Both the position numbers and the translations under genes were made by a program. 64,000 nt of DNA from Corynebacterium mustelae (lineage in GTDB: Bacteria > Actinomycetota > Actinomycetes > Mycobacteriales > Mycobacteriaceae): positions 2,852,001-2,916,000 of the forward strand of contig NZ_CP011542.1 in the NCBI RefSeq assembly GCF_001020985.1. Reading direction: 5' to 3'. Shown piece by piece: positions 27,355-36,823 of the stretch; position 1 is the first letter of the stretch, and every line of letters begins with the position of its first letter. The notes beneath the pieces are model-generated. The model had not been told where the DNA came from and did not search any database. It was given only the letters and a program-made list of their open reading frames with translations.

Positions 27355-28167
27355 ATGGATACCGTTTCCCACACTCTTTTCTTCCCGCTGCTTGGCCGCT
27401 CCCAAGCCGCCACCGAGTATCCGGATCTTTTCACACAACCGCCATTCGGGAACGCTGAGGAGATCGCGCGTAAGACACAAACCCCCGCACAACCGTTGGG
27501 AAAATTTCCCGCATTTGTGTATGGATTGCGGCATGAAATCACCGTTATCATGGCCAAACGCTACCTTGAAAGCCATCCCGGCGCGGCGATTGTGAACCTT
27601 GGGTGTGGATTAGATCAATTGGCGCACGACTTAACTGATTACGAATGCACCGTCTATAACCTTGATTTCCCCTCCGTAATCGAGGTGCGCCAGAAGTGGC
27701 TGACCGCGCTTGCCAACGAGGTTGATCTGCCTTATTCGCTCACGGATACAGCATGGTTTGATCAGGTTGATGGGACCAAGGGTGTTATCGCCATTGCAGC
27801 TGGGGTGTTTTATTACCTGGAGCCTACAGCGGTTGCGAAGTTCATAGATGAATTTGGGAAGCGGTTTCCTGGTGCGTGGTTAACCTACGACTCCGAGTCG
27901 CTGCGGGTGATACGAATGAGCGAACGCTCGATTGCGAAAAAGGGTACTCCGACCACAATGCCGTTTAAACTGGATAATCCGTTCGAGGTTCGTTCTTTCA
28001 GCCCGACTATCGCAAATGTTTCAGTTAACTATAACTTCGTTAATTACCTTCCCGCCGCTTTACGACGCACCATACCGCGCCAAATCCGTGCAGCCTTTTG
28101 GTTCTTCGAGAAGATCAAAGGCATGTACCAAGTAACCATTACGTTTAATGGAACTTCCTTAAGATAG
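27355..28167 (+). CDS. Class I SAM-dependent methyltransferase (LCM/Ppm1-like)
   Basis: A 270-residue protein with the methyltransferase motif AAIVNLGCGLDQLAHDL (residues about 75-95; motif I GxGxD) and YNLDFPSVIEVRQ, in which the Asp binds the SAM ribose. IAAGVFYYLEP is the typical GVLMYL motif of the leucine-carboxyl/O-methyltransferase (LCM/TcmP-like) family. A substrate cannot be inferred. RBS GGAGG precedes the ATG by 7 nt. The end has a terminator hairpin (28175-28205) shared with convergent purB. Codon use looks normal for the window. Confidence 0.82.
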   Translation: MDTVSHTLFFPLLGRSQAATEYPDLFTQPPFGNAEEIARKTQTPAQPLGKFPAFVYGLRHEITVIMAKRYLESHPGAAIVNLGCGLDQLAHDLTDYECTVYNLDFPSVIEVRQKWLTALANEVDLPYSLTDTAWFDQVDGTKGVIAIAAGVFYYLEPTAVAKFIDEFGKRFPGAWLTYDSESLRVIRMSERSIAKKGTPTTMPFKLDNPFEVRSFSPTIANVSVNYNFVNYLPAALRRTIPRQIRAAFWFFEKIKGMYQVTITFNGTSLR

Positions 28168-28174
28168 GTATTTG

Positions 28175-28205
28175 TAGCCACCGCCCTGTAGTTCAGCGGT
28201 GGCTA
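28175..28205. terminator. Hairpin between methyltransferase and purB
   Basis: TAGCCACCGC (28175-28184) pairs perfectly with GCGGTGGCTA (28196-28205), loop 11 nt. It lies directly after the methyltransferase stop and 24 bp from the purB stop, so it may serve both; T-runs are weak on both sides. Confidence 0.65.
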
Positions 28206-28229
28206 AAGGCTTTCGATGGGTTTATAAGG

Positions 28230-29660
28230 TTAAAGAATATCGCCAGGGTTGTAAGCTGCGGCCTCAGGATATCGGTTGACTAGGTCCTGCACCCGCGCAT
28301 ATACACGTTCAGTTTGTGACTCGGCAGAGCCAATGAAGGCATGACGGTCAGCCAGCGCGTCGTTAAGCTCCGTCTCGGTTAGTGGCAATCGGTCGTCGGC
28401 AGCAAGACGCGCGATGAGGTCTTGTTCCCCACCGTTTTCACGCATGTTCAACGCCACGGCGACAGCGTTTTCCTTAATTACTTCGTGGGCTGTCTCCCGG
28501 CCGACACCGCTGCGCACTGCTGCCATGAGAATGCGGGTGGTTGCCAAAAACGGCAGGTAGCGTTCCAACTCGCGGTCGATCATTGCTGGGAATGCGCCAA
28601 ATTCGTCCAGCACGGTGAGGAAGGTTTCGAACATTCCATCAAGTGCGAAGAACGCATCGGGCAGCGCTACACGACGGATAACCGAGCAGAATACGTCGCC
28701 TTCATTCCACTGCTGACCGGAAAGATCCGCAACCATCGTTAGATAACCACGCAGGATAACCTGCATGCCACCCACCCGTTCACAGGATCGTGCATTCATT
28801 TTATGCGGCATAGCCGACGACCCAACCTGACCTTCTTTGAAGCCTTCGGTGACTATCTCATTACCGGCCATAAGCCGAATCGTATGAGCAAGCGACGAGG
28901 GCGCTGCACCAAGCTGCACCAATGCGGAAACTGCGTCGAAATCCAACGAACGTGGATAAACCTGGCCGACCGAATCGAATACACGGCTGAAGCCAAGGTG
29001 ATCGGCAATAAGGGTTTCCAACGACGCTAGTTTAGACTCGTCACCCCCCATGAGATCCAACATGTCCTGGGCAGTACCCATCGGCCCTTTAATGCCACGT
29101 AATGGGTAACGCGCCAACAACCCTTCCACCCGCTCGATTGCGATGAGCAACTCTTCAGCTGCCGAAGCAAACCGTTTACCCAACGTGGTGGCTTGGGCAG
29201 CAACATTATGGGATCGCCCAGCCATAACCAGGTTCTTATAATTTGCGGCATGCTGTGCAATGCGAGCCACAACCGCGATGGCTTTATCCCGCACCAATTC
29301 CAGTGAGCGGTAAATTTGCAGCTGCTCGACGTTTTCCGTCAAGTCGCGAGACGTCATGCCCTTATGCACATGCTCAAAGCCCGCAAGCTCGTTAAACTCT
29401 TCAATCCGCGCTTTCACGTCGTGGCGAGTGATCCGTTCCCGCTGCGCGATCGATTCCACATCCACCTGGTCGATCACAGCTTCATAAGCGGAAATCGCAT
29501 CAGCAGGAATATCGACTCCCAAATCTCGTTGGGCACGCATGACAGCCACCCACAACTGTCGCTCTAAGATGATTTTCGTCTCAGCACTCCACAGTTGCGA
29601 AAGCTCCGCAGAGGCATAGCGATTGGACAGGACGTTTGCGATCAAATTCTTTTCAGCCAC
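28230..29660 (-). CDS. purB: Adenylosuccinate lyase PurB
   Basis: A 476-residue fumarase-superfamily enzyme with two reactions: SAICAR to AICAR plus fumarate, and adenylosuccinate to AMP plus fumarate. The signature loop GQVGSSAMPHKMNARSCERV is present, as are RITRHDVKARIEEFNEL near the N-terminus and the active-site region KGMTSRDLTENVEQLQ. Length is normal and the enzyme is cytosolic. It is read toward the methyltransferase and is divergent from the surface protein gene, with 317 bp of AT-rich sequence between the two starts. Confidence 0.96.
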   Translation of the reverse strand: MAEKNLIANVLSNRYASAELSQLWSAETKIILERQLWVAVMRAQRDLGVDIPADAISAYEAVIDQVDVESIAQRERITRHDVKARIEEFNELAGFEHVHKGMTSRDLTENVEQLQIYRSLELVRDKAIAVVARIAQHAANYKNLVMAGRSHNVAAQATTLGKRFASAAEELLIAIERVEGLLARYPLRGIKGPMGTAQDMLDLMGGDESKLASLETLIADHLGFSRVFDSVGQVYPRSLDFDAVSALVQLGAAPSSLAHTIRLMAGNEIVTEGFKEGQVGSSAMPHKMNARSCERVGGMQVILRGYLTMVADLSGQQWNEGDVFCSVIRRVALPDAFFALDGMFETFLTVLDEFGAFPAMIDRELERYLPFLATTRILMAAVRSGVGRETAHEVIKENAVAVALNMRENGGEQDLIARLAADDRLPLTETELNDALADRHAFIGSAESQTERVYARVQDLVNRYPEAAAYNPGDIL

Positions 29661-29909
29661 GCCGCTTATTATTGCATGTTTTGTTCTAATCCCAGCTTTC
29701 TTTACCGCAGCGAAAGTATAAAAAGGTCACTACTGCAAAACTGCGCTTTACGATTAACCAGTTTTTATGCTGCTGCCATACGAATATGAATACATAGCCC
29801 ACCCCACCACCTTCCTTAAACTTATATTTATTTAAGAGTATCTATGGGCAGTGAGGGGCAACTAGCATGCGAATCCCGAAAACCATGCTGCGAAGCAACG
29901 GGAACGGCG

Positions 29910-29938
29910 GTTTTAATCTTTAAAATATTTAATATAAT
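29910..29938 (+). promoter_or_regulatory. Probable promoter of the first adhesin gene
   Basis: TATAAT at 29933-29938 is a perfect -10 in very AT-rich sequence. The -35 is weak (around 29910, GTTTTA). Start of transcription would be near 29945, about 33 nt before the TTG start. The rest of the 317-bp gap (29661-29977) shows no gene. Confidence 0.4.
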
Positions 29939-29977
29939 CTTAGCTGAATCACATTTTAACGGAAAGGAAGTCATACA

Positions 29978-32668
29978 TTGCTCCCCTGGCGAACAATAAT
30001 GACGTATATAATCTGCATGCTGTCGCTCATAGCGTTGTCCAGCACGCAGCTCAACGTCCCAACAGCGTATGCAACTGAATTCGAAGCTGAAGCCCACTAT
30101 TCCCAAGACGACTATTTGCGCCCCAAAACAGGGAACTTTGTCAACGTCAACGCCTCTTCGCCAACAATTACGCGAGTCGATGAAACTGGCAGAGATGTTC
30201 CTGGTGACATTCGAGTGAATGACCAGGTTCGAATCAACATGGTATGGGAGTTGGAGGAAGGGCAGTTTCTGCAAAACGGCAAAGTTTTCTCGTTTAACTT
30301 CCCGTCGTTTCTATCATTTAATGCCAGAAAAGCCTTTTCGGAAATCGCAGAAGCCAATGGCGATGATGAACCCATAGCTGGCGGAATTTGCCACTCGTTT
30401 CCAGATTACGATACGACGATTCAATGTGGATCCTTTCAACACCATCAGCCAGAAAAAATAAAGAAGTGGGCTGGCGAATTGGAAATCATTGCTCAGGTGG
30501 TCAAACCATTTGACAAAAACGACTTCACTATTTCCGTTAACAACGGTGCAGGTGAGATTGCCGGAACTATTCCCAACAACACCCCAGGGATTTCCCCGAG
30601 CACGCAACGCTACCCAGAAACCATCAAGAAAACCATGAAGACGCTTCTTCGCGATACTGCGCAGTGGAAGGTTGAGATTCCTGGCGACTTAGTAAAGAAA
30701 CAGGGCGGTAAAAGTTTCACAGTTACCGAGGTTTTATCTGGTTACCCACATATTTTCAAAACCGACCTTCCCGATCTTTACTCGGCGGAATTTAACCCGC
30801 GGCTCACAATTTATGAAGCAGCTAAAGACGAAAACGGGTATCAAATCACTAACTATCGCCCGATCGCAGTGGTAAGGAATCCCAAAACAATACAGTTCGA
30901 ACCGCAGCGCGGTGATACGCCACTGAAGAAAGGCGATGTGCACAGCGCCCGCATGGAATTTGAACTTCCAGCTTCCGTGAAACCGGATTCCGACTACTTC
31001 TATGTCCTTGAATACCAGACAGACCCGCAGTATCACACCTGGGAACGCGAAGATTCGAGCGTTACGAGCACCACCCGGATAGCTGGCGCAGAAGATGTAG
31101 CGTTGGTTATTGATGGTCCACCCGAAAGGCTGTTGAAAGGAAAACCACTTATCCGGGTGCGCACGTCAGGCGCTCCGGAAGCTACCGAAAAAAAGTACAC
31201 CTTTGGCATCAAGTGCTTTTCCATCGAATATCGTCGAGATCAAGAATTTGTCGATGTTAAGGGCAATAACCAAACCGTTCCAGCCCCCAACGAAGGCCAT
31301 CCCAGCGGAGCACGCTGCTATATCACTGAGAATCGCGAAAAGGCACAAATTCCTGGGTGGCATTTGCCACAGATTCCCGACCGCGTCAAGTTCATCTGGC
31401 TAAATGAGGGCCTCACGAACGAAGTAGTCTTCAATTATGACTACACCCAAAATAAACCAGAACCAACCTATCCGGTGTATGTCAAAGCTACTGCCAGCGG
31501 AACCCCGAAGCTAACCGGACACCAATACCGCTTTGATTACTCATGCACCAAAGACGGAAAAGTGCTCGGTAGCTCAACTGCTAAAACCACCGTACCGGCC
31601 AACACCCCAGACCCAGGGGTTGAAATTGGGCGTTTCCCGGCTGGCACGTCATGTACCGTAACTGAAGATCCAACCAGCATTAATCTCGATGGTGTTCGCA
31701 CCGTGACACCAGCCACCGACACCCCCATCGTTGAGCAAAAGGTAGTAAGCGATCCACATACCCAGTTCGTGTTCGATCACACCTACATCGAACCTATGGG
31801 ACAGGTACACGTGAGCATTAAAGCTACTGGCTTAGCAGACCCATCAGTAACCAAGGATCACAGGTTTACCGTCGGTTATGAATGCACCGTGCCGGAAACC
31901 CCGGAACGAACCATTGCTGGAAATCTCAGCGTAACCGGCACAGATACAGTTGCTACCATCCCGAACAAGATACCAGTGGGAAGCAGTTGCAAGGTCACTG
32001 AGGATACCGCTACCGCACAGATTCCTGGATATGAGTTGGGAACTGTTGAATCGGCCACCGTTACGGTAACCGAAGAGCCTCAAACCGCAATCATCACGAA
32101 CCCGTATTCCCGTATCTTGGTTCCGTTTATCATCGAGCACAAGATCGTGCCACCGACGATTGACGTCACCGGAAAAACTTTCAATTACTCGTTCAGTTGT
32201 ACTGTGGATGGAAAAATTGAACATCACACCATCGAGGTACCTGCCAACGGGAGGGTGACCACGGAACAGAAGTTCCCAATTGGAACAGAATGCTCAATAA
32301 CGCCTGACGGCGAACCAGATGGTGAGGTTCCTGATCACCATATTGCCCCACCGCAACCACATGTATTTAGGATTGGTGAACCTGGCGAGCCAACGATCGT
32401 AACTCCCACAATCGAATACATCCCTAACGAGGGCAAAGGCATCCCATTGGGATGGATAGCAGCAATCGCTATCCCGGTAGTGTTTGTAACCATTGGTCTC
32501 TTGCTCAAGCATCTCGTAAAGATGCTGAAGCAGCCTGCGCCTCAGCCTCCGGCTGGGAAGAAGGGCATTCCGAAGCGTGCCGATCAAAAGACTGAGAAAA
32601 CACCAGATTCTGACATCAAGGCACAAATCAATTCCTTCCTCAGTGGCCTAGGGCTTCCACGAATCTAA
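29978..32668 (+). CDS. Secreted Ig-like adhesin with C-terminal membrane anchor
   Basis: An 896-residue surface protein. The TTG start (29978) has AAGGAAG 7 nt upstream; the later ATG at 29999 has no RBS. After a signal peptide (about 1-32, ending PTAYA) comes an adhesin-type Ig-like domain with an MSCRAMM-like beginning (VRINMVWELEEG.FLQNGKVFSFNFPSF). Four DUF5979-like modules follow, each with two Cys (GARCYITENRE, GTSCTVTEDP, GSSCKVTEDT, GTECSITPDG). The end is not LPXTG but a helix (IPLGWIAAIAIPVVFVTIGLLL) and a 55-residue basic/Pro-rich tail. It probably stays membrane-bound with the bulk outside. It shares this layout with the convergent gene; the ligand is unknown. Confidence 0.8.
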   Translation: MLPWRTIMTYIICMLSLIALSSTQLNVPTAYATEFEAEAHYSQDDYLRPKTGNFVNVNASSPTITRVDETGRDVPGDIRVNDQVRINMVWELEEGQFLQNGKVFSFNFPSFLSFNARKAFSEIAEANGDDEPIAGGICHSFPDYDTTIQCGSFQHHQPEKIKKWAGELEIIAQVVKPFDKNDFTISVNNGAGEIAGTIPNNTPGISPSTQRYPETIKKTMKTLLRDTAQWKVEIPGDLVKKQGGKSFTVTEVLSGYPHIFKTDLPDLYSAEFNPRLTIYEAAKDENGYQITNYRPIAVVRNPKTIQFEPQRGDTPLKKGDVHSARMEFELPASVKPDSDYFYVLEYQTDPQYHTWEREDSSVTSTTRIAGAEDVALVIDGPPERLLKGKPLIRVRTSGAPEATEKKYTFGIKCFSIEYRRDQEFVDVKGNNQTVPAPNEGHPSGARCYITENREKAQIPGWHLPQIPDRVKFIWLNEGLTNEVVFNYDYTQNKPEPTYPVYVKATASGTPKLTGHQYRFDYSCTKDGKVLGSSTAKTTVPANTPDPGVEIGRFPAGTSCTVTEDPTSINLDGVRTVTPATDTPIVEQKVVSDPHTQFVFDHTYIEPMGQVHVSIKATGLADPSVTKDHRFTVGYECTVPETPERTIAGNLSVTGTDTVATIPNKIPVGSSCKVTEDTATAQIPGYELGTVESATVTVTEEPQTAIITNPYSRILVPFIIEHKIVPPTIDVTGKTFNYSFSCTVDGKIEHHTIEVPANGRVTTEQKFPIGTECSITPDGEPDGEVPDHHIAPPQPHVFRIGEPGEPTIVTPTIEYIPNEGKGIPLGWIAAIAIPVVFVTIGLLLKHLVKMLKQPAPQPPAGKKGIPKRADQKTEKTPDSDIKAQINSFLSGLGLPRI

Positions 32669-32689
32669 ACCCATTCACATCGGACATTA

Positions 32690-32723
32690 AAAACGGCGTC
32701 ACATCGAAATGTGACGCCGTTTT
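32690..32723. terminator. Bidirectional terminator between the two adhesins
   Basis: AAAACGGCGTCACAT (32690-32704) / ATGTGACGCCGTTTT (32709-32723), a perfect 15-bp stem with loop CGAA. T-rich arms serve both convergent adhesin genes. Confidence 0.93.
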
Positions 32724-32775
32724 GCTCTCTATACCCGTTACACCCAAAAGGCGCTATCGGGCAGGAAGATATCGC

Positions 32776-34446
32776 TTACTTTTTCTTTGGCCCGAGGTCC
32801 TTGGATGGCGGGGTAGGTTGCTCACCCAGCGGTGGGGTTGGCTTATTGCTATCCTTGGTTGGACCCTGTGGGTTGTTTGGTCCCTTAGGCTGCTCACCAA
32901 GTGGTGGTAACAGTTTACCAAGGTTCGGGAACTGGTTAGCTAACAGTGCAACCAGACCACCGATCAGCGGAACCAGAAGCAACAGCCACCAGAGATTCTT
33001 GTTGTCGCTAGAACCGGAACTTCCGTTGCCAATTCCGCCACCAGAGGAATCCTTCTGAGCGATGTTGGTAACCTGTACACCAACATTTTCTTCATTCACG
33101 ATGGTGATAACAGCGGACTTCTTGTCTGCGGAAATTTCGACGTTAGGGTCGTTAGCCTTAAGCGGTGCGAATACTGGATCGCCGAAGGTAACGCCGTCGA
33201 TCTTAGGCAAGTCAACCTCGGTTAAAGTCACCTTGGTTCCCTTACGCAGTTTCGCATTACCGGAAACAAGTTTTCCGTCAAGACCAACCTGAATCTTTTC
33301 AGTCTTTTCAGCAGAACCATCGTTGTACTTCGCTTGAATGGTGAACTTGGTGTTCTGCGGGATGATGTCCTTATCCATAGATTCCGCAAGAACCTTCTTC
33401 ACCGCGAAGGACTGGCGGTCAACACCTTGGATGGTGCCACCGCTAACCTCGGTACGCTCAATAACAGCAGTGGTTTCCTTGCCGTTGATACGAGCGTTAT
33501 TGGTGGTCTTCTTGCCCTGTGGAGCGAAGTTTTCGTCTTCTGTCACAGTGCGGTAGTACACACGGTAGTAAAGGTTTTCATCCCAACCCTCGTAAGGCTC
33601 AACGATGTCGAATTTCAGGGTCTTGTCAGTTCGCTGAATGTTCTGAATCCCTGTGCCGATGAACCCCACGTGGTCACCGATCTTGATGCTATCGCCATCT
33701 TTGATTGCCTTGTAAGAATCAAGGTAGACCTCGCATTGGCCACCGCAGTTGGTGAACTTATGTGGGTAGCTGTCGTTGGTGAAGGAGTCTTCAACAGTGA
33801 GTCGTTTTTGTCCAACAAGCTCGGACCCTGGCAGGTTGAGAACCCAGATACCGTGCTTGCCGTCGTCGTCATACCATCCCCACTTGCTGAAATCGCTTGG
33901 AACGCCATTGTCATCAGGGGTTACGCCGTCGCCATCACCAGGTAGTTGTGCCGTGATGGTTCGGTTTCCGTTGATGGTTAGCTCAACATCCCGGGACTTA
34001 CGAGCTTCAGTTGCTTGCAGGGTGCTGAAAAGAGTACCGCGAACATCGTCACGACCAACAAAAGCTTCATTGAACGTGCATTCAATCTGAGTTTCAGCTG
34101 GCACAACTTTGCACTTGCCACCAACTTCGTTATTTTTACCCGTCAGGTCAAAATCCTGCATCGCAAATAGCTTGAAGCCATCTGGGTACTTGACGGTGAA
34201 GGTGTCACCAGCCTTTACTCCGTTGGGAGCTTCCCAATCAGCTGCAAAAGTTGCCTTTTCCCACTGACGAATGGTGTCAGTAGGTTTGGATCCTTCACCA
34301 GAATTTTTACTCTCAACTTTCACGTTCGTGATGTTGATCTCTGCGGTGTCAGCGTAGGCCGGTACGGTTAGATGGCCGCTAAATAAAACGGCAACAGCCG
34401 CAACGATGGCTGTTGCCGATTTACGAACACGAACAGCATTCATCAT
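32776..34446 (-). CDS. Secreted Ig-like adhesin with C-terminal membrane anchor and Pro-rich tail
   Basis: A 556-residue protein. The start ATGATG (34446) has GGAGG 7 nt upstream; a start at 34464 would lie on the RBS. The signal peptide (about 1-33, ending VPAYA) precedes an Ig-like adhesin domain beginning NITNVKVESKNSGEGSKPTDTIRQWEKATFAADWEAP, a fibrinogen/collagen-adhesin-like pattern. A further Ig-like region (QSFAVKKVLAESMDK) follows. A Gly/Ser linker leads to the helix NLWWLLLLVPLIGGLVALLA and a 55-residue tail with PPLGEQP repeated twice (KLLPPLGEQPKGP, TPPLGEQPTPP). There is no sorting signal, so the same anchor scheme as the convergent gene. Many paired charged residues, no Cys-rich modules. 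Confidence 0.8.
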   Translation of the reverse strand: MMNAVRVRKSATAIVAAVAVLFSGHLTVPAYADTAEINITNVKVESKNSGEGSKPTDTIRQWEKATFAADWEAPNGVKAGDTFTVKYPDGFKLFAMQDFDLTGKNNEVGGKCKVVPAETQIECTFNEAFVGRDDVRGTLFSTLQATEARKSRDVELTINGNRTITAQLPGDGDGVTPDDNGVPSDFSKWGWYDDDGKHGIWVLNLPGSELVGQKRLTVEDSFTNDSYPHKFTNCGGQCEVYLDSYKAIKDGDSIKIGDHVGFIGTGIQNIQRTDKTLKFDIVEPYEGWDENLYYRVYYRTVTEDENFAPQGKKTTNNARINGKETTAVIERTEVSGGTIQGVDRQSFAVKKVLAESMDKDIIPQNTKFTIQAKYNDGSAEKTEKIQVGLDGKLVSGNAKLRKGTKVTLTEVDLPKIDGVTFGDPVFAPLKANDPNVEISADKKSAVITIVNEENVGVQVTNIAQKDSSGGGIGNGSSGSSDNKNLWWLLLLVPLIGGLVALLANQFPNLGKLLPPLGEQPKGPNNPQGPTKDSNKPTPPLGEQPTPPSKDLGPKKK

Positions 34447-34495
34447 AGAGCTTCCTCCCTTCACTTAGCGGAAACATGACAACATAACCGCTAGA

Positions 34496-34523
34496 TTAAT
34501 AACGTTTTCTTGAAGTTTAACAA
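34496..34523 (-). promoter_or_regulatory. Probable promoter of the second adhesin gene
   Basis: On the minus strand TTGTTA (34518-34523) and TATTAA (34496-34501) are 16 nt apart, giving a leader of about 43 nt before the ATGATG start. The remainder of the gap up to 34928 is AT-rich and shows no gene on either strand. Confidence 0.45.
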
Positions 34524-34936
34524 GCGTATTTTCCGACAACAACGATTGCAAGTTTATTAAACTATCCCAAAATTCGCTTAAAACCTTCTCGATATAACCT
34601 CGTTGCAGGACACAGCGCTATTGCTTTCATAGGATGTGACGTCCACCACCCCAAACCCTCCCCTTCCGTCTACCCCTATTTGGAACAATAATAATAGGTT
34701 ATTAAGTTCCACGTTAAGCTTTCGACCCTTGATTTTGACACAAAATCCCACGGAACAGTTTTAATCAAGCACAACGCATTAAAAAATCGCGTGCACAATT
34801 TCAATTGTGCGAAATGCATTCACCATCATGCAAAATTAAGAAAACTTTGGATTTTTACACAGGAAAGCTTTTGCCTGCGCGCATTTCCCCAGGAAACTAA
34901 CCATTAACAAACTCTCATTTCACCATGAAATACAAA

Positions 34937-34996
34937 CCCCAGTTTTCCAGGAATACGGCATGACTAAGCAAAGCCGTAGATACCTGAAAACTGGGG
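34937..34996 (-). terminator. Complex stem-loop downstream of purD
   Basis: CCCCAGTTTTCCAGG (34937-34951) pairs with CCTGAAAACTGGGG (34983-34996) with a single bulge. An inner 6-bp stem TACGGC (34954-34959) / GCCGTA (34973-34978) sits in the loop. It lies 18 bp past the purD stop and is followed on the minus strand by TTTGTATTT. It probably ends purD. Confidence 0.75.
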
Positions 34997-35013
34997 CCGA
35001 AGCTGCACCGGAA

Positions 35014-36282
35014 CTAGACGCTTATCCTGCCTTCCACCGCAGGAAGAGCAATATCTGAGCGGAAGTGACCTCCAGGTAGTGCAATCTGTGACAAAACGGA
35101 ATACGCCGAGTTGCGGGCGTCGAAAAGCGTCGCCCCCGTCCCAACAACGTTGAGGACCCGGCCGCCAGCTGACACCAATTCCCCAGTCGCGGCGCGGGCG
35201 GTACCAGCGTGCCGGACCTGCGTTGATTCCGCTCCAGTGATTGCATCTCCAAGGCGCGGAGTACCCGGATAATTATGGGCAGCTAACACCACTGTGACCG
35301 CGAATCCGTCCGCCCACTCCAACGGCGGTTGCTTATCCAACGTTCCGGTCGCAACTGCATGCAACAACGTTGCCAGTGGGGTTTGAAGTAATGCCAAAAC
35401 AGCCTGTGTTTCTGGATCACCAAACCGACAATTGAACTCCACTACCGCCGGGCCGTCCGCACCCCAGGCCAATCCAGCGTATAGCAGGCCGGAATAGGAA
35501 CAGCCGCGCGCCACCATCTCCTTCGCAACTGGGACGCACACTTCGTCTACTATGCGTTGCACGCCGTCCTCAGGCAACCACGGCAACGGGCAATATGCCC
35601 CCATACCGCCGGTGTTAGGGCCCTCATCGTTATCCCCTACCCGCTTATGATCCTGTGCGGGCAACAACGGAACCACGGTTTCGCCGTCTACCAGACAAAA
35701 CAGCGATACCTCGGGGCCGTCGAGGAAGCTTTCTAAAAGCACCGGATTACCAGCATGCAATACGGCCTCCATGTGTGCACGTGCAGTTTTACGGTCAGTT
35801 GTTACTACTACCCCTTTACCGCCAGCTAAACCGTCATCCTTCACCACAAAATTCGGGCCGAAATTGTCAAGTGCAGCATCAATTTCTTCCGCCGTGGCAC
35901 CGGGAACCACCTGTTCAGCATGCGCGGTTTTCACTCCGGCAGCAGCCATTACATCCTTAGCAAATGCCTTGGAACCTTCAATGCGGGCAGCATCCTTATT
36001 CGGGCCAAACACAGCGAAACCATGGGAACGCAATATATCTGCAACACCAGCTACCAGCGGAATTTCCGGGCCGATCACCACTAAATCGGCGTTTATCTTT
36101 TGTGCCAGTTCCAACATGGTATCGGGATTGTCCACCGCAGTTATTTCTGGGTAGATCGTGGCGATTTCACCAATTCCAACGTTTCCTGGTGCCACATGTA
36201 ATTCTGTGACTGCTGGGTCTGCTGCTAAACCGAGTGCTAGGGCGTGTTCACGGGCGCCCGAACCGATGAGAAGAATGCGCAT
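35014..36282 (-). CDS. purD: Phosphoribosylamine-glycine ligase PurD
   Basis: A 422-residue ATP-grasp ligase joining glycine to phosphoribosylamine to give GAR. Visible marks are [33 protein letters not shown] (ATP-grasp loop), [27 protein letters not shown] and [16 protein letters not shown]. Length and order are typical. It is single here and divergent from the HIT gene (106 bp between starts), so any promoter lies in 36283-36388. The window motif GCTTTTCGACG occurs inside it at 35118-35128 (minus strand). Confidence 0.96.
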   Translation of the reverse strand: MRILLIGSGAREHALALGLAADPAVTELHVAPGNVGIGEIATIYPEITAVDNPDTMLELAQKINADLVVIGPEIPLVAGVADILRSHGFAVFGPNKDAARIEGSKAFAKDVMAAAGVKTAHAEQVVPGATAEEIDAALDNFGPNFVVKDDGLAGGKGVVVTTDRKTARAHMEAVLHAGNPVLLESFLDGPEVSLFCLVDGETVVPLLPAQDHKRVGDNDEGPNTGGMGAYCPLPWLPEDGVQRIVDEVCVPVAKEMVARGCSYSGLLYAGLAWGADGPAVVEFNCRFGDPETQAVLALLQTPLATLLHAVATGTLDKQPPLEWADGFAVTVVLAAHNYPGTPRLGDAITGAESTQVRHAGTARAATGELVSAGGRVLNVVGTGATLFDARNSAYSVLSQIALPGGHFRSDIALPAVEGRISV

Positions 36283-36388
36283 GGTTGCTTATTGTATCGT
36301 GTTCGATTCACAACCTTAATCACCTATCTACCCACCCAAGAACACGACAATCCACCATGTGCTTTAAGTGTCGGTAGGCTGAGTAACC

Positions 36389-36817
36389 ATGAGTAGTGTT
36401 TTTAGCAAAATTATCGCTGGTGAATTACCGGGGCGCTTTGTGTATCGCGATGATGAAGTCGTGGCATTTTTAACCATTGAGCCCCTCGCCTATGGTCACA
36501 CATTGGTGGTACCCGTGGCAGAGGTCGACCGGTGGACTGACTTGGAACCTGGCGTGTGGCTCAAACTCAACGAAGTAGCTCAGCGCGTGGGGCAAGCCGT
36601 GATTTCCGCATTTTCCAGCCCTCGTGCTGGGTATATCATTGCGGGTTTTGATGTTCCGCATACGCATATCCATGTGTTCCCGACGTCACAGATGTCCGAT
36701 TATGATTTCAGCAATGCGATGGCAATGTCCGCCACCGACCCGGAATTAATGGACGAAGCTGCGACCAAGCTACGCGCCGCTTTGAACACCGATGACGCTG
36801 GTTTTAGCCACAGTTAG
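36389..36817 (+). CDS. HIT family protein
   Basis: A 142-residue HIT (histidine triad) nucleotide-binding protein. The triad is HTHIHVFPT, with the H-x-H-x-H core; the N-terminus SSVFSKIIAGELPGRFVYRDDEVVAFLTIEPLA fits the family, including the GHTLVVPVAEVDR helix. HIT proteins hydrolyse or bind nucleoside phosphoramidates and dinucleotides; the natural substrate is unknown. It is followed by the hydrolase gene with only 6 nt between, so they probably share a transcript divergent from purD. Confidence 0.9.
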   Translation: MSSVFSKIIAGELPGRFVYRDDEVVAFLTIEPLAYGHTLVVPVAEVDRWTDLEPGVWLKLNEVAQRVGQAVISAFSSPRAGYIIAGFDVPHTHIHVFPTSQMSDYDFSNAMAMSATDPELMDEAATKLRAALNTDDAGFSHS

Positions 36818-36823
36818 CAGCTC

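Noticed and set aside
33334..33945. 203-codon frame antisense to the second adhesin
   Set aside because: The adhesin on the other strand has signal peptide, domain order, RBS and terminator; the antisense frame has none.
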